From: CALCKU01 sp964654665 | GTDB lineage: Bacteria > Pseudomonadota > Alphaproteobacteria > Caulobacterales > Maricaulaceae | Assembly (NCBI GenBank): GCA_964654665.1 | Contig: CAZZKV010000038.1 | Location: forward strand, 1-17,663 | Length of the DNA stretch: 17,663 nucleotides | Direction of reading: 5' to 3' | Shown here: piece after piece, positions 5,840-13,387 of the stretch | How the letters are laid out: the number at the start of each line of letters is the position of its first letter | Position numbering within the stretch: position 1 is the stretch's first letter | The notes under the pieces: generated by a model | Told to the model about the DNA's origin: nothing | Database searches by the model: none | Seen by the model: the letters and a program-made list of their open reading frames with translations, nothing else | Position numbers and translations under genes: made by a program

Positions 5840-7513
5840 ATGAAACGCAGGGAACGGCGCAGCTATATGCGCCGTCCAGCTATGTTTTCGCGGTTGGGTC
5901 GGGTAATTTTGCTCTCGAATTTAGCGGGACTTTTGGTGCTGGTGGCCGGATCTATGGCTATGAGCCGCTTCTCTAAAGGACTTATAGCGGCCAAGATTGA
6001 TAATCTAACATCCCAAACAGAGCTGATCACGGCGATAATGGGCGATACCGCAACGGGTCTGGGGCTGGCGGCAGAGTTGGATGTCCAAAGCGCGCGCAGT
6101 GTGTTGAGCCGGGTGAAATTGCCTGATGACTGGCGTGTACGCCTGCATGATAAAGCCGGGCAATTAATCGCTGATAGTGCGCAGCTCGATTCCGGTATCT
6201 CCATTTCCCAATTGGATCCGATTATTGACGAACAAATAGAATTGCCATGGACTGAACGGGTTTGGAACACGGCGGAAGGGACGGTACACAATACCCTCCA
6301 TAATTTGCCTTGGCGCGTAAGCCGCCGGGAGGCTTTACGTCAGGATTTGACAACCGATATTCGCAAAGCCCTTTTGGGCGAGCGTGTTGCAGGTGAGCGA
6401 TATGACGGCAATGATGATTTAATTGTCTCAATTAGCTTGCCGGTGAAACGTGTTCAACAAGTGTTGGGTGTGGTCACATTGGAAAGCTCTGATGTGGATA
6501 ATATTGTCGATGGCGAACGGCGGGCGCTTTCGCCGATTATTGGTTTGGCTTTGCTGACAGCCTTATTGTCATCGCTTGCGCTTATGCTGTTTATCGGGGG
6601 GCCTATTCGTCGGTTGGCCCGCGGGGCAGAACTGGTTTCCCGATCCTCGAAACATAGAGATGCCATTCCTGATCTTTCAAAGCGCAAGGATGAAATCGGG
6701 GATTTGTCCATTGTCATGCGCCAAATGGCCAGCGGGCTGTATTCACGTGTTGATGATGTTGCTAATTTCGCAGGCGATGTAGCCCATGAGATTAAAAACC
6801 CGCTAACGTCATTGCGTTCGGCTTCTGATAGTTTGCGTAATGCGAAAACGCAGGAGCAGCGTGACCAGCTAATCGATATTGTTCAAAATGATGTGGCCCG
6901 TATGGACCGGTTAATCACCGATATTTCCAAGGCCTCGAAAGTCGATGCTAATTTGGCGCGTGAAACTGCTGAAATTATCAATGTGTCTGATATTTTGACA
7001 CATCTAACCGAATTTTATCAGCAAACCCGCAGCGGTGATGGGCCAGAGGTTGTTTTTCAAAGATCTGGGACCGATCAGGTTTTCTATATTCGGGCATTTG
7101 AAACCCCCTTTGCGCAAGTACTGCGCAACCTTATCGATAATGCGCTGACATTCTCTCCGCCTGATGGTTCTGTGCGTTTGACCGTCCAGCTTGAAGGTGA
7201 AGGTGGAATGCGCCAATATGTGCGTATTATGGTCGAGGATGACGGCCCCGGTATTCCGCCTGATAATCTGGAGACTATTTTTGACCGCTTTTACACACAG
7301 CGGCCCGATGGCGCCAAATTTGGCTCCCATTCCGGCTTAGGTCTTGCCATTTGTCGCCAAATTATGACGGCGCACCGCGGAACGATCCGCGCCGAAAACC
7401 AGCATAATGAGGCTGGTGATATTACAGGGGCGCGATTTATCTTAGATTTACCCTTGCAAACGCACGGAAATCCGGCCTCTGCCCGCAAGACTAAGGCAAA
7501 AAACAGTAATTAA
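5840..7513 (+). CDS. chvG: Sensor histidine kinase ChvG
   Basis: The inner-membrane kinase that phosphorylates ChvI. From ATG 5840 it is 557 aa. A basic N-terminus is followed by membrane segment 1 (about 21-41), a periplasmic sensor region (about 45-228), membrane segment 2 (about 230-253), a HAMP linker, a dimerisation domain with phospho-accepting His316 in VAHEIKNPLTSLRSA, and an ATPase domain with the N box LIDNA (Asn434), G1 box EDDGPGI (about 466-472), F box FDRFY and G2 box SGLGLAIC (about 498-505). All catalytic boxes are intact. The start is not certain: the frame is also open upstream to 5780, which would overlap chvI by 50 bases, and no start has a strong ribosome-binding site. 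Downstream, 96 bases separate it from the PTS genes, where hprK is usually found. Confidence 0.93.
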   Translation: MKRRERRSYMRRPAMFSRLGRVILLSNLAGLLVLVAGSMAMSRFSKGLIAAKIDNLTSQTELITAIMGDTATGLGLAAELDVQSARSVLSRVKLPDDWRVRLHDKAGQLIADSAQLDSGISISQLDPIIDEQIELPWTERVWNTAEGTVHNTLHNLPWRVSRREALRQDLTTDIRKALLGERVAGERYDGNDDLIVSISLPVKRVQQVLGVVTLESSDVDNIVDGERRALSPIIGLALLTALLSSLALMLFIGGPIRRLARGAELVSRSSKHRDAIPDLSKRKDEIGDLSIVMRQMASGLYSRVDDVANFAGDVAHEIKNPLTSLRSASDSLRNAKTQEQRDQLIDIVQNDVARMDRLITDISKASKVDANLARETAEIINVSDILTHLTEFYQQTRSGDGPEVVFQRSGTDQVFYIRAFETPFAQVLRNLIDNALTFSPPDGSVRLTVQLEGEGGMRQYVRIMVEDDGPGIPPDNLETIFDRFYTQRPDGAKFGSHSGLGLAICRQIMTAHRGTIRAENQHNEAGDITGARFILDLPLQTHGNPASARKTKAKNSN

Positions 7514-7609
7514 TCAGTGCCAGTGCAGAAAAAGACTTTTCAGGGCGTTTTTTTCTTGATTAAGTAAACAATCGATTTTGTGAATAAATCGTGCGTGAGA
7601 GGTTTATTG

Positions 7610-8014
7610 GTGATTGGCTTAGTTATCGTCACACACGGACAATTGGCCGTGGAATTGCGGCGGGCAGCAGAACATGTTGTCGGCCCGCAAGAACATATAG
7701 AAACGGTGTGTATCGGCCCCGATGATGATATGGAGCGCCGCCGTGATGATATTCGCGCGGCTGTTACCCGCGCCGATCAAGACAAAGGCGTTATTTTATT
7801 AACGGATATGTTTGGCGGTACGCCGTCAAATCTGGCTATCTCCATGCTCAAAGATGGGTCTGTTGAGGTTTTGGCCGGTGTGAATTTACCGATGTTGATC
7901 AAATTGGCAGAAGCGCGCAAAACTGCCAATTTAATGGAAGCCGCCGAAAAAGCCAAAGACGCCGGACAGCGCTATATTGCTATTGCATCTAAAATACTGG
8001 CGGGTGAAAGCTAG
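7610..8014 (+). CDS. PTS mannose-family EIIA protein (regulatory PTS)
   Basis: A 134-aa single-domain EIIA of the mannose family that accepts phosphate from HPr. The active-site His9 is in VIVTHGQLA, matching the His near residue 10 of the E. coli EIIAB-Man A domain. The family signature LLTDMFGGTPSNLAI is in the middle. No EIIB, EIIC or EIID gene is nearby, so a regulatory rather than a transport role is inferred, as in other alphaproteobacteria where it accompanies HPr and the ChvG/ChvI pair. The start is GTG 7610, with GAGAGG (7597-7602) 7 bases upstream; it gives the family N-terminus MIGLVIVTHG, whereas an upstream in-frame GTG at 7580 would add ten unrelated residues. ptsH begins 13 bases after the stop. 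Confidence 0.92.
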   Translation: MIGLVIVTHGQLAVELRRAAEHVVGPQEHIETVCIGPDDDMERRRDDIRAAVTRADQDKGVILLTDMFGGTPSNLAISMLKDGSVEVLAGVNLPMLIKLAEARKTANLMEAAEKAKDAGQRYIAIASKILAGES

Positions 8015-8027
8015 TTTTGGCGACCGA

Positions 8028-8360
8028 ATGACCAGCTGCCCTGTCGATAATGGTATTGATCCCGCCGATGATACAGGTTGGTTGTCCGCCCAAATACGGC
8101 TTGTCAATAAACGCGGACTACACGCCCGGGCCTCGGCGAAATTTATCAAATGTGTTGAAGGTTTTGATGCCGTGGTTCAAGTGACCAGTTTGAATGATGT
8201 GTGCGAAGAAACCGTCATGGCCGATAGTATTATGGAATTATTGATGCTGGGTTCGGCCTGCGGCGAAGAGATTATTATACGGACGCGGGGGCCAGAGGCC
8301 AAAGCGTCACTGGCCGCGCTCACCGCTCTTGTCGAACGCGCTTTTGGAGAGACAGAATGA
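8028..8360 (+). CDS. ptsH: Phosphocarrier protein HPr
   Basis: A 110-aa HPr with an N-terminal tail of about 20 residues before the usual domain. His32 in KRGLHARASAKFIK is the site phosphorylated by enzyme I. The serine region reads ADSIMELLMLGSACG, so the residue equivalent to regulatory Ser46 (Ser67 here) is kept, but the usual Gly of the SIMG motif is Glu. HPr kinase (HprK) phosphorylates that serine in many alphaproteobacteria; no hprK is present in this cluster. ATG 8028 is chosen because it removes an overlap with the EIIA gene and gives a plausible N-terminus; the ribosome-binding site is weak. Its stop codon overlaps the next start as ATGA. Confidence 0.92.
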   Translation: MTSCPVDNGIDPADDTGWLSAQIRLVNKRGLHARASAKFIKCVEGFDAVVQVTSLNDVCEETVMADSIMELLMLGSACGEEIIIRTRGPEAKASLAALTALVERAFGETE

Positions 8361-8785
8361 AGGGCTGGATTGCATGGCCCGGATTAGTGCTGGGTATCGG
8401 TGCAGCGCTTACGGCCTGCGCGACGCCAGAGGTTTTTAATCCACGCAGCCAATATCCACCTGATCCTTGGGTGAAAGGGTATTCTAATCCGCAAGATTGT
8501 TTGGGTGGAGAAAAACTGGCGGCCATTGATTTTAAATTGCCCGATTATCCCAAAGCCGCGTTCCGTTCAGGCCGCCAAGGTTGGGTTATTATGAAATTGG
8601 ATGTTGATAGGTTCGGCGAAACGGACAATGTCGAAATTGAACGAGCGCTGCCCGATCGGCATTTTGGCGACCCCTCTCGCCGTGCTGTTCAAAAATGGCG
8701 CTTTGAGCCGCCCAAAGACGGCGCGCTTAAGGATTGTCGCGTCTTGATCCGCTTTCGCTTTGGCACGGTTAGCCTTGGCGGGTAG
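8357..8785 (+). CDS. Lipoprotein with a TonB C-terminal-like domain
   Basis: A 142-aa protein with a lipoprotein signal (hydrophobic 8-20, lipobox LTAC, Cys21), so it should be lipid-anchored in the envelope. Residues about 64-135 match the TonB C-terminal fold pattern: YPKAAFRSGRQGWVIMKLDVD, then a RRAVQKWRFEPP segment and a final strand RVLIRFRF. Unlike true TonB it has no proline-rich spacer and no uncleaved N-terminal anchor, so energy transduction through ExbBD is unlikely; a structural or binding role is more probable. Two cysteines (48 and 127) could form a disulfide. The start overlaps the ptsH stop (ATGA) and has GGAGAG upstream, so it is translationally coupled to ptsH. The link between an envelope lipoprotein and the PTS/ChvG cluster is suggestive but unexplained. 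Confidence 0.82.
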   Translation: MKGWIAWPGLVLGIGAALTACATPEVFNPRSQYPPDPWVKGYSNPQDCLGGEKLAAIDFKLPDYPKAAFRSGRQGWVIMKLDVDRFGETDNVEIERALPDRHFGDPSRRAVQKWRFEPPKDGALKDCRVLIRFRFGTVSLGG

Positions 8786-8995
8786 CCCAATACTGTAATC
8801 CTATACCAGGCAGCGCCGGATGCAGACAGGTTAAACCCATACTCAAACCGGTCGGTGGTATTTACAGCAAAATTATAGCTCTATGCCATATCTCTGTGCA
8901 AAGCTGCATATGATCTGAAAAAAAACTGCGAGGGTTATAGACAGGCCCGTATTGCCAGCTTAGCGGTTTTATTGATTGCTGTAGTGGAGGGCCTG

Positions 8996-9391
8996 ATGCC
9001 GCTCAAATTTCGAACACGTAAATTGGTTAAACCCGAAGATTTGAATGGCCGAAATACTCTGTTTGGCGGGCGATTGATGTCATGGATAGACGAAGAATGC
9101 GCGATTTATTGTGCCTGCCAAATGCAGACCCATCATATTGTCACAAAATTTATCAGCGAGATGAATTTCCTTTCCCCGGCCTATCAGGGTGATATGATTG
9201 AGATTGGCGTTGAAACGGTGGCTGTGGGGAAAAGCTCTTTAACCCTGTCCTGTATTGTCAGAAATAAAGAGACGAAAGAGGATTTAATTCGGGTTGAGCG
9301 GCTCGTTTTCGTTGCGGTCAATGCCAATGGACGTCCCGTGCCCCATGCGCTTTCCGATAGGGCGCAGCATCATGCAATCCCAGCGGCCTAG
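8996..9391 (+). CDS. Hotdog-fold acyl-CoA thioesterase (YciA-like)
   Basis: A 131-aa single hotdog domain, predicted to hydrolyse acyl-CoA thioesters in the cytoplasm. The N-terminal motif NGRNTLFGGRLMSWIDEEC (17-35) carries the Asn, Gly-Gly and Asp32 expected of the YciA/acyl-CoA hydrolase group. It is followed by HHIVTKFISEMNFLSPAYQGD and IEIGVETVAVGKSSL, the family's beta-strand core. The start is ATG 8996: GGAGGG (8986-8991) lies 4 bases upstream, and the frame further upstream (TTG 8972) adds only unrelated residues. It stands 210 bases after the lipoprotein gene and probably has its own promoter. Chain-length preference cannot be told. Confidence 0.87.
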   Translation: MPLKFRTRKLVKPEDLNGRNTLFGGRLMSWIDEECAIYCACQMQTHHIVTKFISEMNFLSPAYQGDMIEIGVETVAVGKSSLTLSCIVRNKETKEDLIRVERLVFVAVNANGRPVPHALSDRAQHHAIPAA

Positions 9392-9397
9392 GGCTTA

Positions 9398-9421
9398 GGG
9401 CGGGTCTGGGGGCGGGTCTGG
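9398..9421. repeat. Perfect tandem duplication of a 12-mer
   Basis: GGGCGGGTCTGG occurs twice without a gap, just after the thioesterase stop and before the 3' end of the convergent DUF4334 gene. The repeat is G-rich on the plus strand. It is likely a replication-slippage product with no assigned role. Confidence 0.7.
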
Positions 9422-9441
9422 CTTTGACTCTGTTGAGGTGT

Positions 9442-9966
9442 TTACAATCTATGGCCGCGATAGAGTTTGAAAAAATAGGGCTGTTTCATGGCTTTGAAAT
9501 CCATCCAGCCAAGAACACTATCTGCGTCAATTTTTCGGAAATAATCGGTGACAGGTTTCTGGTTGTAACACATAGCCGCAGATAATTGCCCGCGAAATGC
9601 AATCATGCGCAAGCGGGCTTTGGGTCGCCGCGTGGCAATAAAGGGACTAATAAGCGGAAAGACAAAGGGTGTAATTATATCTCTGAGCGGCATATGCTGT
9701 GCCATTTTCAGAGGCAGCCTCCCCGGATTGACGGAAAACCTCTCTGTGAAAACGCCTTTATGTATTAAAGGATGGACGTCATTTTCACTGTAAAAGGCTT
9801 TGCCTAACCAACGCGAGGATTCCAGCATGCCGTCCATAGGGTGGTCAGTGTCTATACCTTCGCCGCGCCAAAAATACCCAAATATTTCCTCTGCCGCGAT
9901 TGGCGGTAGACTATCAAAATAGTCCATAGCCTGCTGTGTTGATAAAGAGGAGTTTTGCTGTTTCAT
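9442..9966 (-). CDS. GXWXG / DUF4334 domain protein
   Basis: A 174-aa cytoplasmic protein without a signal peptide. The N-terminal part has a GXWXG-like block (EEIFGYFWRGEG, with one extra residue between Gly and Trp), then HPMDGMLESSRWLGKAF and VHPLI. The C-terminal part (about 112-170) matches DUF4334: ARLRMIAFRGQLSAAM, then YNQKPVTDYFRKID and VLGWMD. The function of the family is unknown. It is the third gene of a minus-strand unit, 31 bases after the cyclodeaminase, with no strong ribosome-binding site of its own. The pairing with amino-acid enzymes suggests a metabolic accessory role; that is inference from context only. Confidence 0.82.
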   Translation of the reverse strand: MKQQNSSLSTQQAMDYFDSLPPIAAEEIFGYFWRGEGIDTDHPMDGMLESSRWLGKAFYSENDVHPLIHKGVFTERFSVNPGRLPLKMAQHMPLRDIITPFVFPLISPFIATRRPKARLRMIAFRGQLSAAMCYNQKPVTDYFRKIDADSVLGWMDFKAMKQPYFFKLYRGHRL

Positions 9967-9997
9967 AACTCTGCTTAATATGGATGCATGATTAGCT

Positions 9998-10963
9998 CTA
10001 GGGGCGATTTAGGCGTTGATAGACCAGTGAAGCGATGGCTAGGTCTTGCGCTCCAAGGCCGGTTAAATCGACAATAGAAATCGTTTGGTTGTTTAATTTT
10101 ACGCTCTCGGGCGTTTCTAAAATATGTCCCAAATCTAGGGCCGTTGTTTTGTCGACCAGCCCCGCTCTTACCGCGTGGCCCCATTCTCCATGCGCCAGAC
10201 ATTGGGCCCGGTCATCCGTGATGACCACGTCGGCCCGTTGCAAAAGGGCAGGGTCCAGTTCAATTTTCCCGGAACTATCAGATCCCATAGCAATGATATG
10301 ATGTCCTGGTTCGATGTAGTTTGCCATCAGCAGCGGCGCCGTTGAGGGTGTCGCCGTGACGATAAGATTAGCCATCTGGCACAGAGCTGGAATTGTGGGG
10401 ATCACTTGTATATCTATGTCCAGATCACCAAGTCGGTGTTTCAGCTTATGGGCTTTGTCTAAAGACCGCCCCCAAAGCGTGATCGCGTTAATATTGCAAG
10501 AGGCAGATATCCAGCGGGCCTGTAATTCGGCTTGATGTCCTGTGCCGATAATACCGAGTATATGCGGTTGCGTATTATCCGCCAAAGCGGCTGCCAGCGC
10601 TCCGGCGGCAGCGGTCCGCGCGGCTGTTAAATAGCCTTGGTCTTGAAACAATATTTGCGGCGCGCCTGTCTCGGCTGAGAATAAGAGCGTCAAGCCATTA
10701 TTAACCGGTAAGTTTTTTTCAGGATTTTTGTAAAATCCCGTTGCCACTTTAATACAAAAATAGGGCTGGGTTTCGCCATAAGCCGTTTTGATATGGCAAT
10801 CGCCAAACAGGGCCTCGGCGGAGGCTCCGAACAATAACGCAACCGGATCAGGGCCGGTAATCTCCTTACGGTTATGCGCGATAAACCCTTGTCTGACAGC
10901 AGCAATAACAGCAGGCTTGTCGTCAAGAATAGGCAGAATATCTGTTAGCGAAACAGTGTCCAT
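9998..10963 (-). CDS. Ornithine cyclodeaminase / mu-crystallin family protein
   Basis: A 321-aa NAD(P)-dependent enzyme of the OCD/mu-crystallin family. Features in order: HIKTAY (58-63) and Lys72 in CIKVATGF, the substrate-side lysines; a GYLTAARTAAAGALAA stretch (110-125) with Arg116; a Rossmann loop GIIGTGHQA (137-145); Asp229 in GSDSSGKIELD; and DLTGLGAQD (299-307). The pattern KTAY...IK..TGF..NP..LP..NG is close to the EutC-like branch rather than to classical ornithine cyclodeaminase, so substrates could range from cyclic imines and keto acids to other amino acids. The ATG shares its A with the TGA of the aminotransferase upstream (TGATG), and no clear ribosome-binding site is visible, which suggests translational coupling. 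Confidence 0.88.
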   Translation of the reverse strand: MDTVSLTDILPILDDKPAVIAAVRQGFIAHNRKEITGPDPVALLFGASAEALFGDCHIKTAYGETQPYFCIKVATGFYKNPEKNLPVNNGLTLLFSAETGAPQILFQDQGYLTAARTAAAGALAAALADNTQPHILGIIGTGHQAELQARWISASCNINAITLWGRSLDKAHKLKHRLGDLDIDIQVIPTIPALCQMANLIVTATPSTAPLLMANYIEPGHHIIAMGSDSSGKIELDPALLQRADVVITDDRAQCLAHGEWGHAVRAGLVDKTTALDLGHILETPESVKLNNQTISIVDLTGLGAQDLAIASLVYQRLNRP

Positions 10964-12099
10964 CAGGGTTTCAGGTGATTATGTTTACGGTCTAAAAAGG
11001 TGCGAAATGCCGTTAGCCCTTCATCGATATTATCACGGCCAAAGCCGATACGAAAATGATCTTTCGGAGCTTCCATCAGCTCTGATCGATAGAGCGAGGC
11101 GGGTAATAACAAAACGCCATTCTCTTCCACTAATTGCTGGCAGAAATTCTCTACGCCCCCCCGTCCTGTAAATCGCGGAAAGCCAATACAGCTTCCATCC
11201 GGATGTTGCCAACTAAAGAGATCGGGATAATCAGCAAAAAAACTATCCAGTTTTTTGATGTTCCGGTGCATGAGGCTGCGCGTTTTTTCAAGAAGCTGGT
11301 CTCTTATGCCCAGCGCGATAACCGCCAGACGTTCACTGGGTGCAGAATTACAAATAGACAGATAATGTTTATAGCGCTCAAGGCGCTCAAGGAGGACTTT
11401 GTCTTGCGCGGCGATCCATCCGATCCGTAATCCGGGCAGGCCGTAAGCTTTGGACATCACATTTAACGACAGGCCTTTTTCATATATATCGGCAGCCTGA
11501 TCAATGCGTTTTTGCGCATCCAGTTCAATGCCGCGGTACACCTCGTCACTAAAGAGATAGAGGTCATGCGCCCGACAGATATCGATAAGGGCCTTATAAT
11601 CGTCTTTGGGTAGAATATGTCCGGTTGGATTATTCGGAAAACAGACAGAGATAAGCCGGGTGTTCGGCCGAATTGCCTTGGCGATAGCGTCAATATCCAG
11701 ATGCCAATGATTATCCGCATCCAGAGCTACCCCGCTCACCGCACATATTGATAAGGGAATGGTTTCGGCCGCCTGGTAATTTGGCACAATTACAACAGCA
11801 TGATCCTCAGGGCTGAGCAAAACGCGCATAGCGGCGTAAACGCCTTCTTCGGCACCAGCGAAACAGAGAATATTATCGGCTGATAATGTGTCATAGGTTT
11901 GGGCAATAGCTTGGCGTAAATCAGGGGCTCCCCATGTTTGGGTATAGCCTAAAGCCAGCGCCGATAAAGCATCAGAAGGTAGATTGGCCATATCAAGCAA
12001 TTGGGCAATGGTTATGCTCTGGGCATCAGAGGCCGTCATATGATGTTTTGCATTAAATTCCCATTTGGAAAAATAGGTTTCAAGAGCAAAATTTCGCAC
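10963..12099 (-). CDS. PLP-dependent aminotransferase, class I/II
   Basis: A 378-aa fold-type I PLP enzyme, cytoplasmic. Visible residues: the substrate-loop segment GYTQTWGAPDLRQAI (51-65), AGAEEG (81-86) at the phosphate-binding turn, Tyr108, Asn157 in FPNNPTG, Asp185 and Tyr188 in SDEVYRG, the Schiff-base Lys217 in NVMSKAYGLPGLRIGW, Arg225, and a C-terminal FRIGFGR with the carboxylate-binding Arg. The overall pattern is reminiscent of capreomycidine-synthase-like and other specialised aminotransferases, so the substrate is open. The start is GTG 12099, with GGGAGA 5 bases upstream. It heads a unit with the cyclodeaminase and DUF4334 genes; a 15-bp palindrome lies about 70 bases upstream. 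Confidence 0.88.
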   Translation of the reverse strand: MRNFALETYFSKWEFNAKHHMTASDAQSITIAQLLDMANLPSDALSALALGYTQTWGAPDLRQAIAQTYDTLSADNILCFAGAEEGVYAAMRVLLSPEDHAVVIVPNYQAAETIPLSICAVSGVALDADNHWHLDIDAIAKAIRPNTRLISVCFPNNPTGHILPKDDYKALIDICRAHDLYLFSDEVYRGIELDAQKRIDQAADIYEKGLSLNVMSKAYGLPGLRIGWIAAQDKVLLERLERYKHYLSICNSAPSERLAVIALGIRDQLLEKTRSLMHRNIKKLDSFFADYPDLFSWQHPDGSCIGFPRFTGRGGVENFCQQLVEENGVLLLPASLYRSELMEAPKDHFRIGFGRDNIDEGLTAFRTFLDRKHNHLKP

Positions 12100-12169
12100 C
12101 GGAGTCTCCCAATGATGACACGTCTTTCTAACTGTGTCGTTTTGCCTTGCGCTTGTCTAGAAATAACAC

Positions 12170-12184
12170 AGTCATATTATGACT
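12170..12184. promoter_or_regulatory. Perfect palindrome upstream of the aminotransferase unit
   Basis: AGTCATA-T-TATGACT is a perfect 7-1-7 palindrome 71-85 bases upstream of the GTG start, in an AT-rich stretch that could hold the promoter. A looser GACAC...GTGTC pair (12117-12138) lies closer to the gene. The size and symmetry suit a dimeric repressor or activator site; the protein is unknown. Confidence 0.4.
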
Positions 12185-12248
12185 ATATAAGTACAGCTTT
12201 ATAACGCTCACGGTAATCTGGTGATCAATCATTACAGGACATCTATAT

Positions 12249-13340
12249 TTATTGAATTACAGGCAGGTCAAAAAACTGTGAAATCTTTTCCACAATATTC
12301 GGTGGTTGGGTTTGTTTCAGTAACCGGCTGCAATTCTCAAGCGTGGGAGATAATTTCACGATAAGGGCCGTTTTCACATGAGTCGAGGTCAGTCGGGATG
12401 ATGGAATGCGTGGCCATAGCGTTTCTAAAGCGCGCAATTGTTGCTCCTTTTTCGGACCCAATGTGTTCAAGACATTCATTTGTGTACCGTTGTTCATCTC
12501 TAGGATAAAATCAAAATTCGGATAGTGCACAGCCTTGTCTACGGCCAATGTACAGCGCCGTTTGACATGGGCGATATCGGCTATGGTATAGGTTTGTTGG
12601 CGCAAGGAAAAATATGGATTAATCTCAATCCGGTCTTTATAAAGTGTATTATAATATCGACAATCCAATATGAAAAACCCTAGCGTGACGATGGCAATCC
12701 CGATTGTCCAAATCCGCCATGCCGGTGTTGTCCGGTTGAAAATGAAATTGGATAGGGTTTCGTTGTCATAGCTGGTCTCAGAGGATAATACCCGGCTGCG
12801 TAACAAATGATTCAATTCGTCTTTTATTTCAGCCTCCCCGCGCGGATGTGGCACAGCGTAGCCCCAGCCATAATGATAGGTTAGATAATCGCGTAAAATT
12901 GGGCTGTGTTTGGCGGCTGTAATCATAGCGAATGCCGCTAGAAAAATTCCGAGGAAAATAGACAAAACACTGGATACGCCAATTTTTAATCGGGCCCAAC
13001 TTAAAGCCGTATCATCAATGGCGGGTGCGAAAGCCCTTAATCCGAAATACGTCGCACTGAACCATATACCCATACCCAAAAGACAGGGTAATACTCCATT
13101 GTGGAATAATCCAACCCAGCGAGGATAGATGGCGCCTGATTTTTCAGCGGCAAGGCGAACGGCAGATCGGTTTAGCCATAAAATGTCATTTTGGCTTAAG
13201 GGCGTGCTGTAGCCTTTATGACGGAATTGATATAATTTTTGTTTCATGGACTGCAATAATGGCTGTAGTCCGAACAAGAGTATTATGGATAAACTGCCGC
13301 CAATAATCCCCCATTTGGCGGATCCTAAAAAATCAAACAT
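12249..13340 (-). CDS. Four-helix inner-membrane protein of unknown function
   Basis: A 363-aa protein with hydrophobic segments at about 10-28, 83-104, 121-143 and 209-226, and soluble regions between the first two, between the third and fourth, and after the last. I do not recognise the family. The part after the last helix (YKDRIEINPYFSLRQQTYTIADIAHV) has the rhythm of bacterial PH-like domains (strand, NPYFSL turn, strand, DI), which often follow membrane helices; this is a tentative reading. The gene follows the YtcJ-type amidohydrolase by 47 bases on the same strand and could be co-transcribed. The ribosome-binding site is weak. It is 149 bases upstream of the aminotransferase unit. Confidence 0.75.
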   Translation of the reverse strand: MFDFLGSAKWGIIGGSLSIILLFGLQPLLQSMKQKLYQFRHKGYSTPLSQNDILWLNRSAVRLAAEKSGAIYPRWVGLFHNGVLPCLLGMGIWFSATYFGLRAFAPAIDDTALSWARLKIGVSSVLSIFLGIFLAAFAMITAAKHSPILRDYLTYHYGWGYAVPHPRGEAEIKDELNHLLRSRVLSSETSYDNETLSNFIFNRTTPAWRIWTIGIAIVTLGFFILDCRYYNTLYKDRIEINPYFSLRQQTYTIADIAHVKRRCTLAVDKAVHYPNFDFILEMNNGTQMNVLNTLGPKKEQQLRALETLWPRIPSSRLTSTHVKTALIVKLSPTLENCSRLLKQTQPPNIVEKISQFFDLPVIQ

Positions 13341-13387
13341 AACCGTCTATAACGTTGCCCCCTATTCGTGCAATGATTTTACCCGGA

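Noticed and set aside
7514..7609. A hidden or degraded hprK, or an intrinsic terminator, in the chvG-EIIA gap
   Set aside because: The gap is too short for hprK and no P-loop coding is visible. The only hairpin (GAAAA/TTTTC) is too weak, although T-runs follow.
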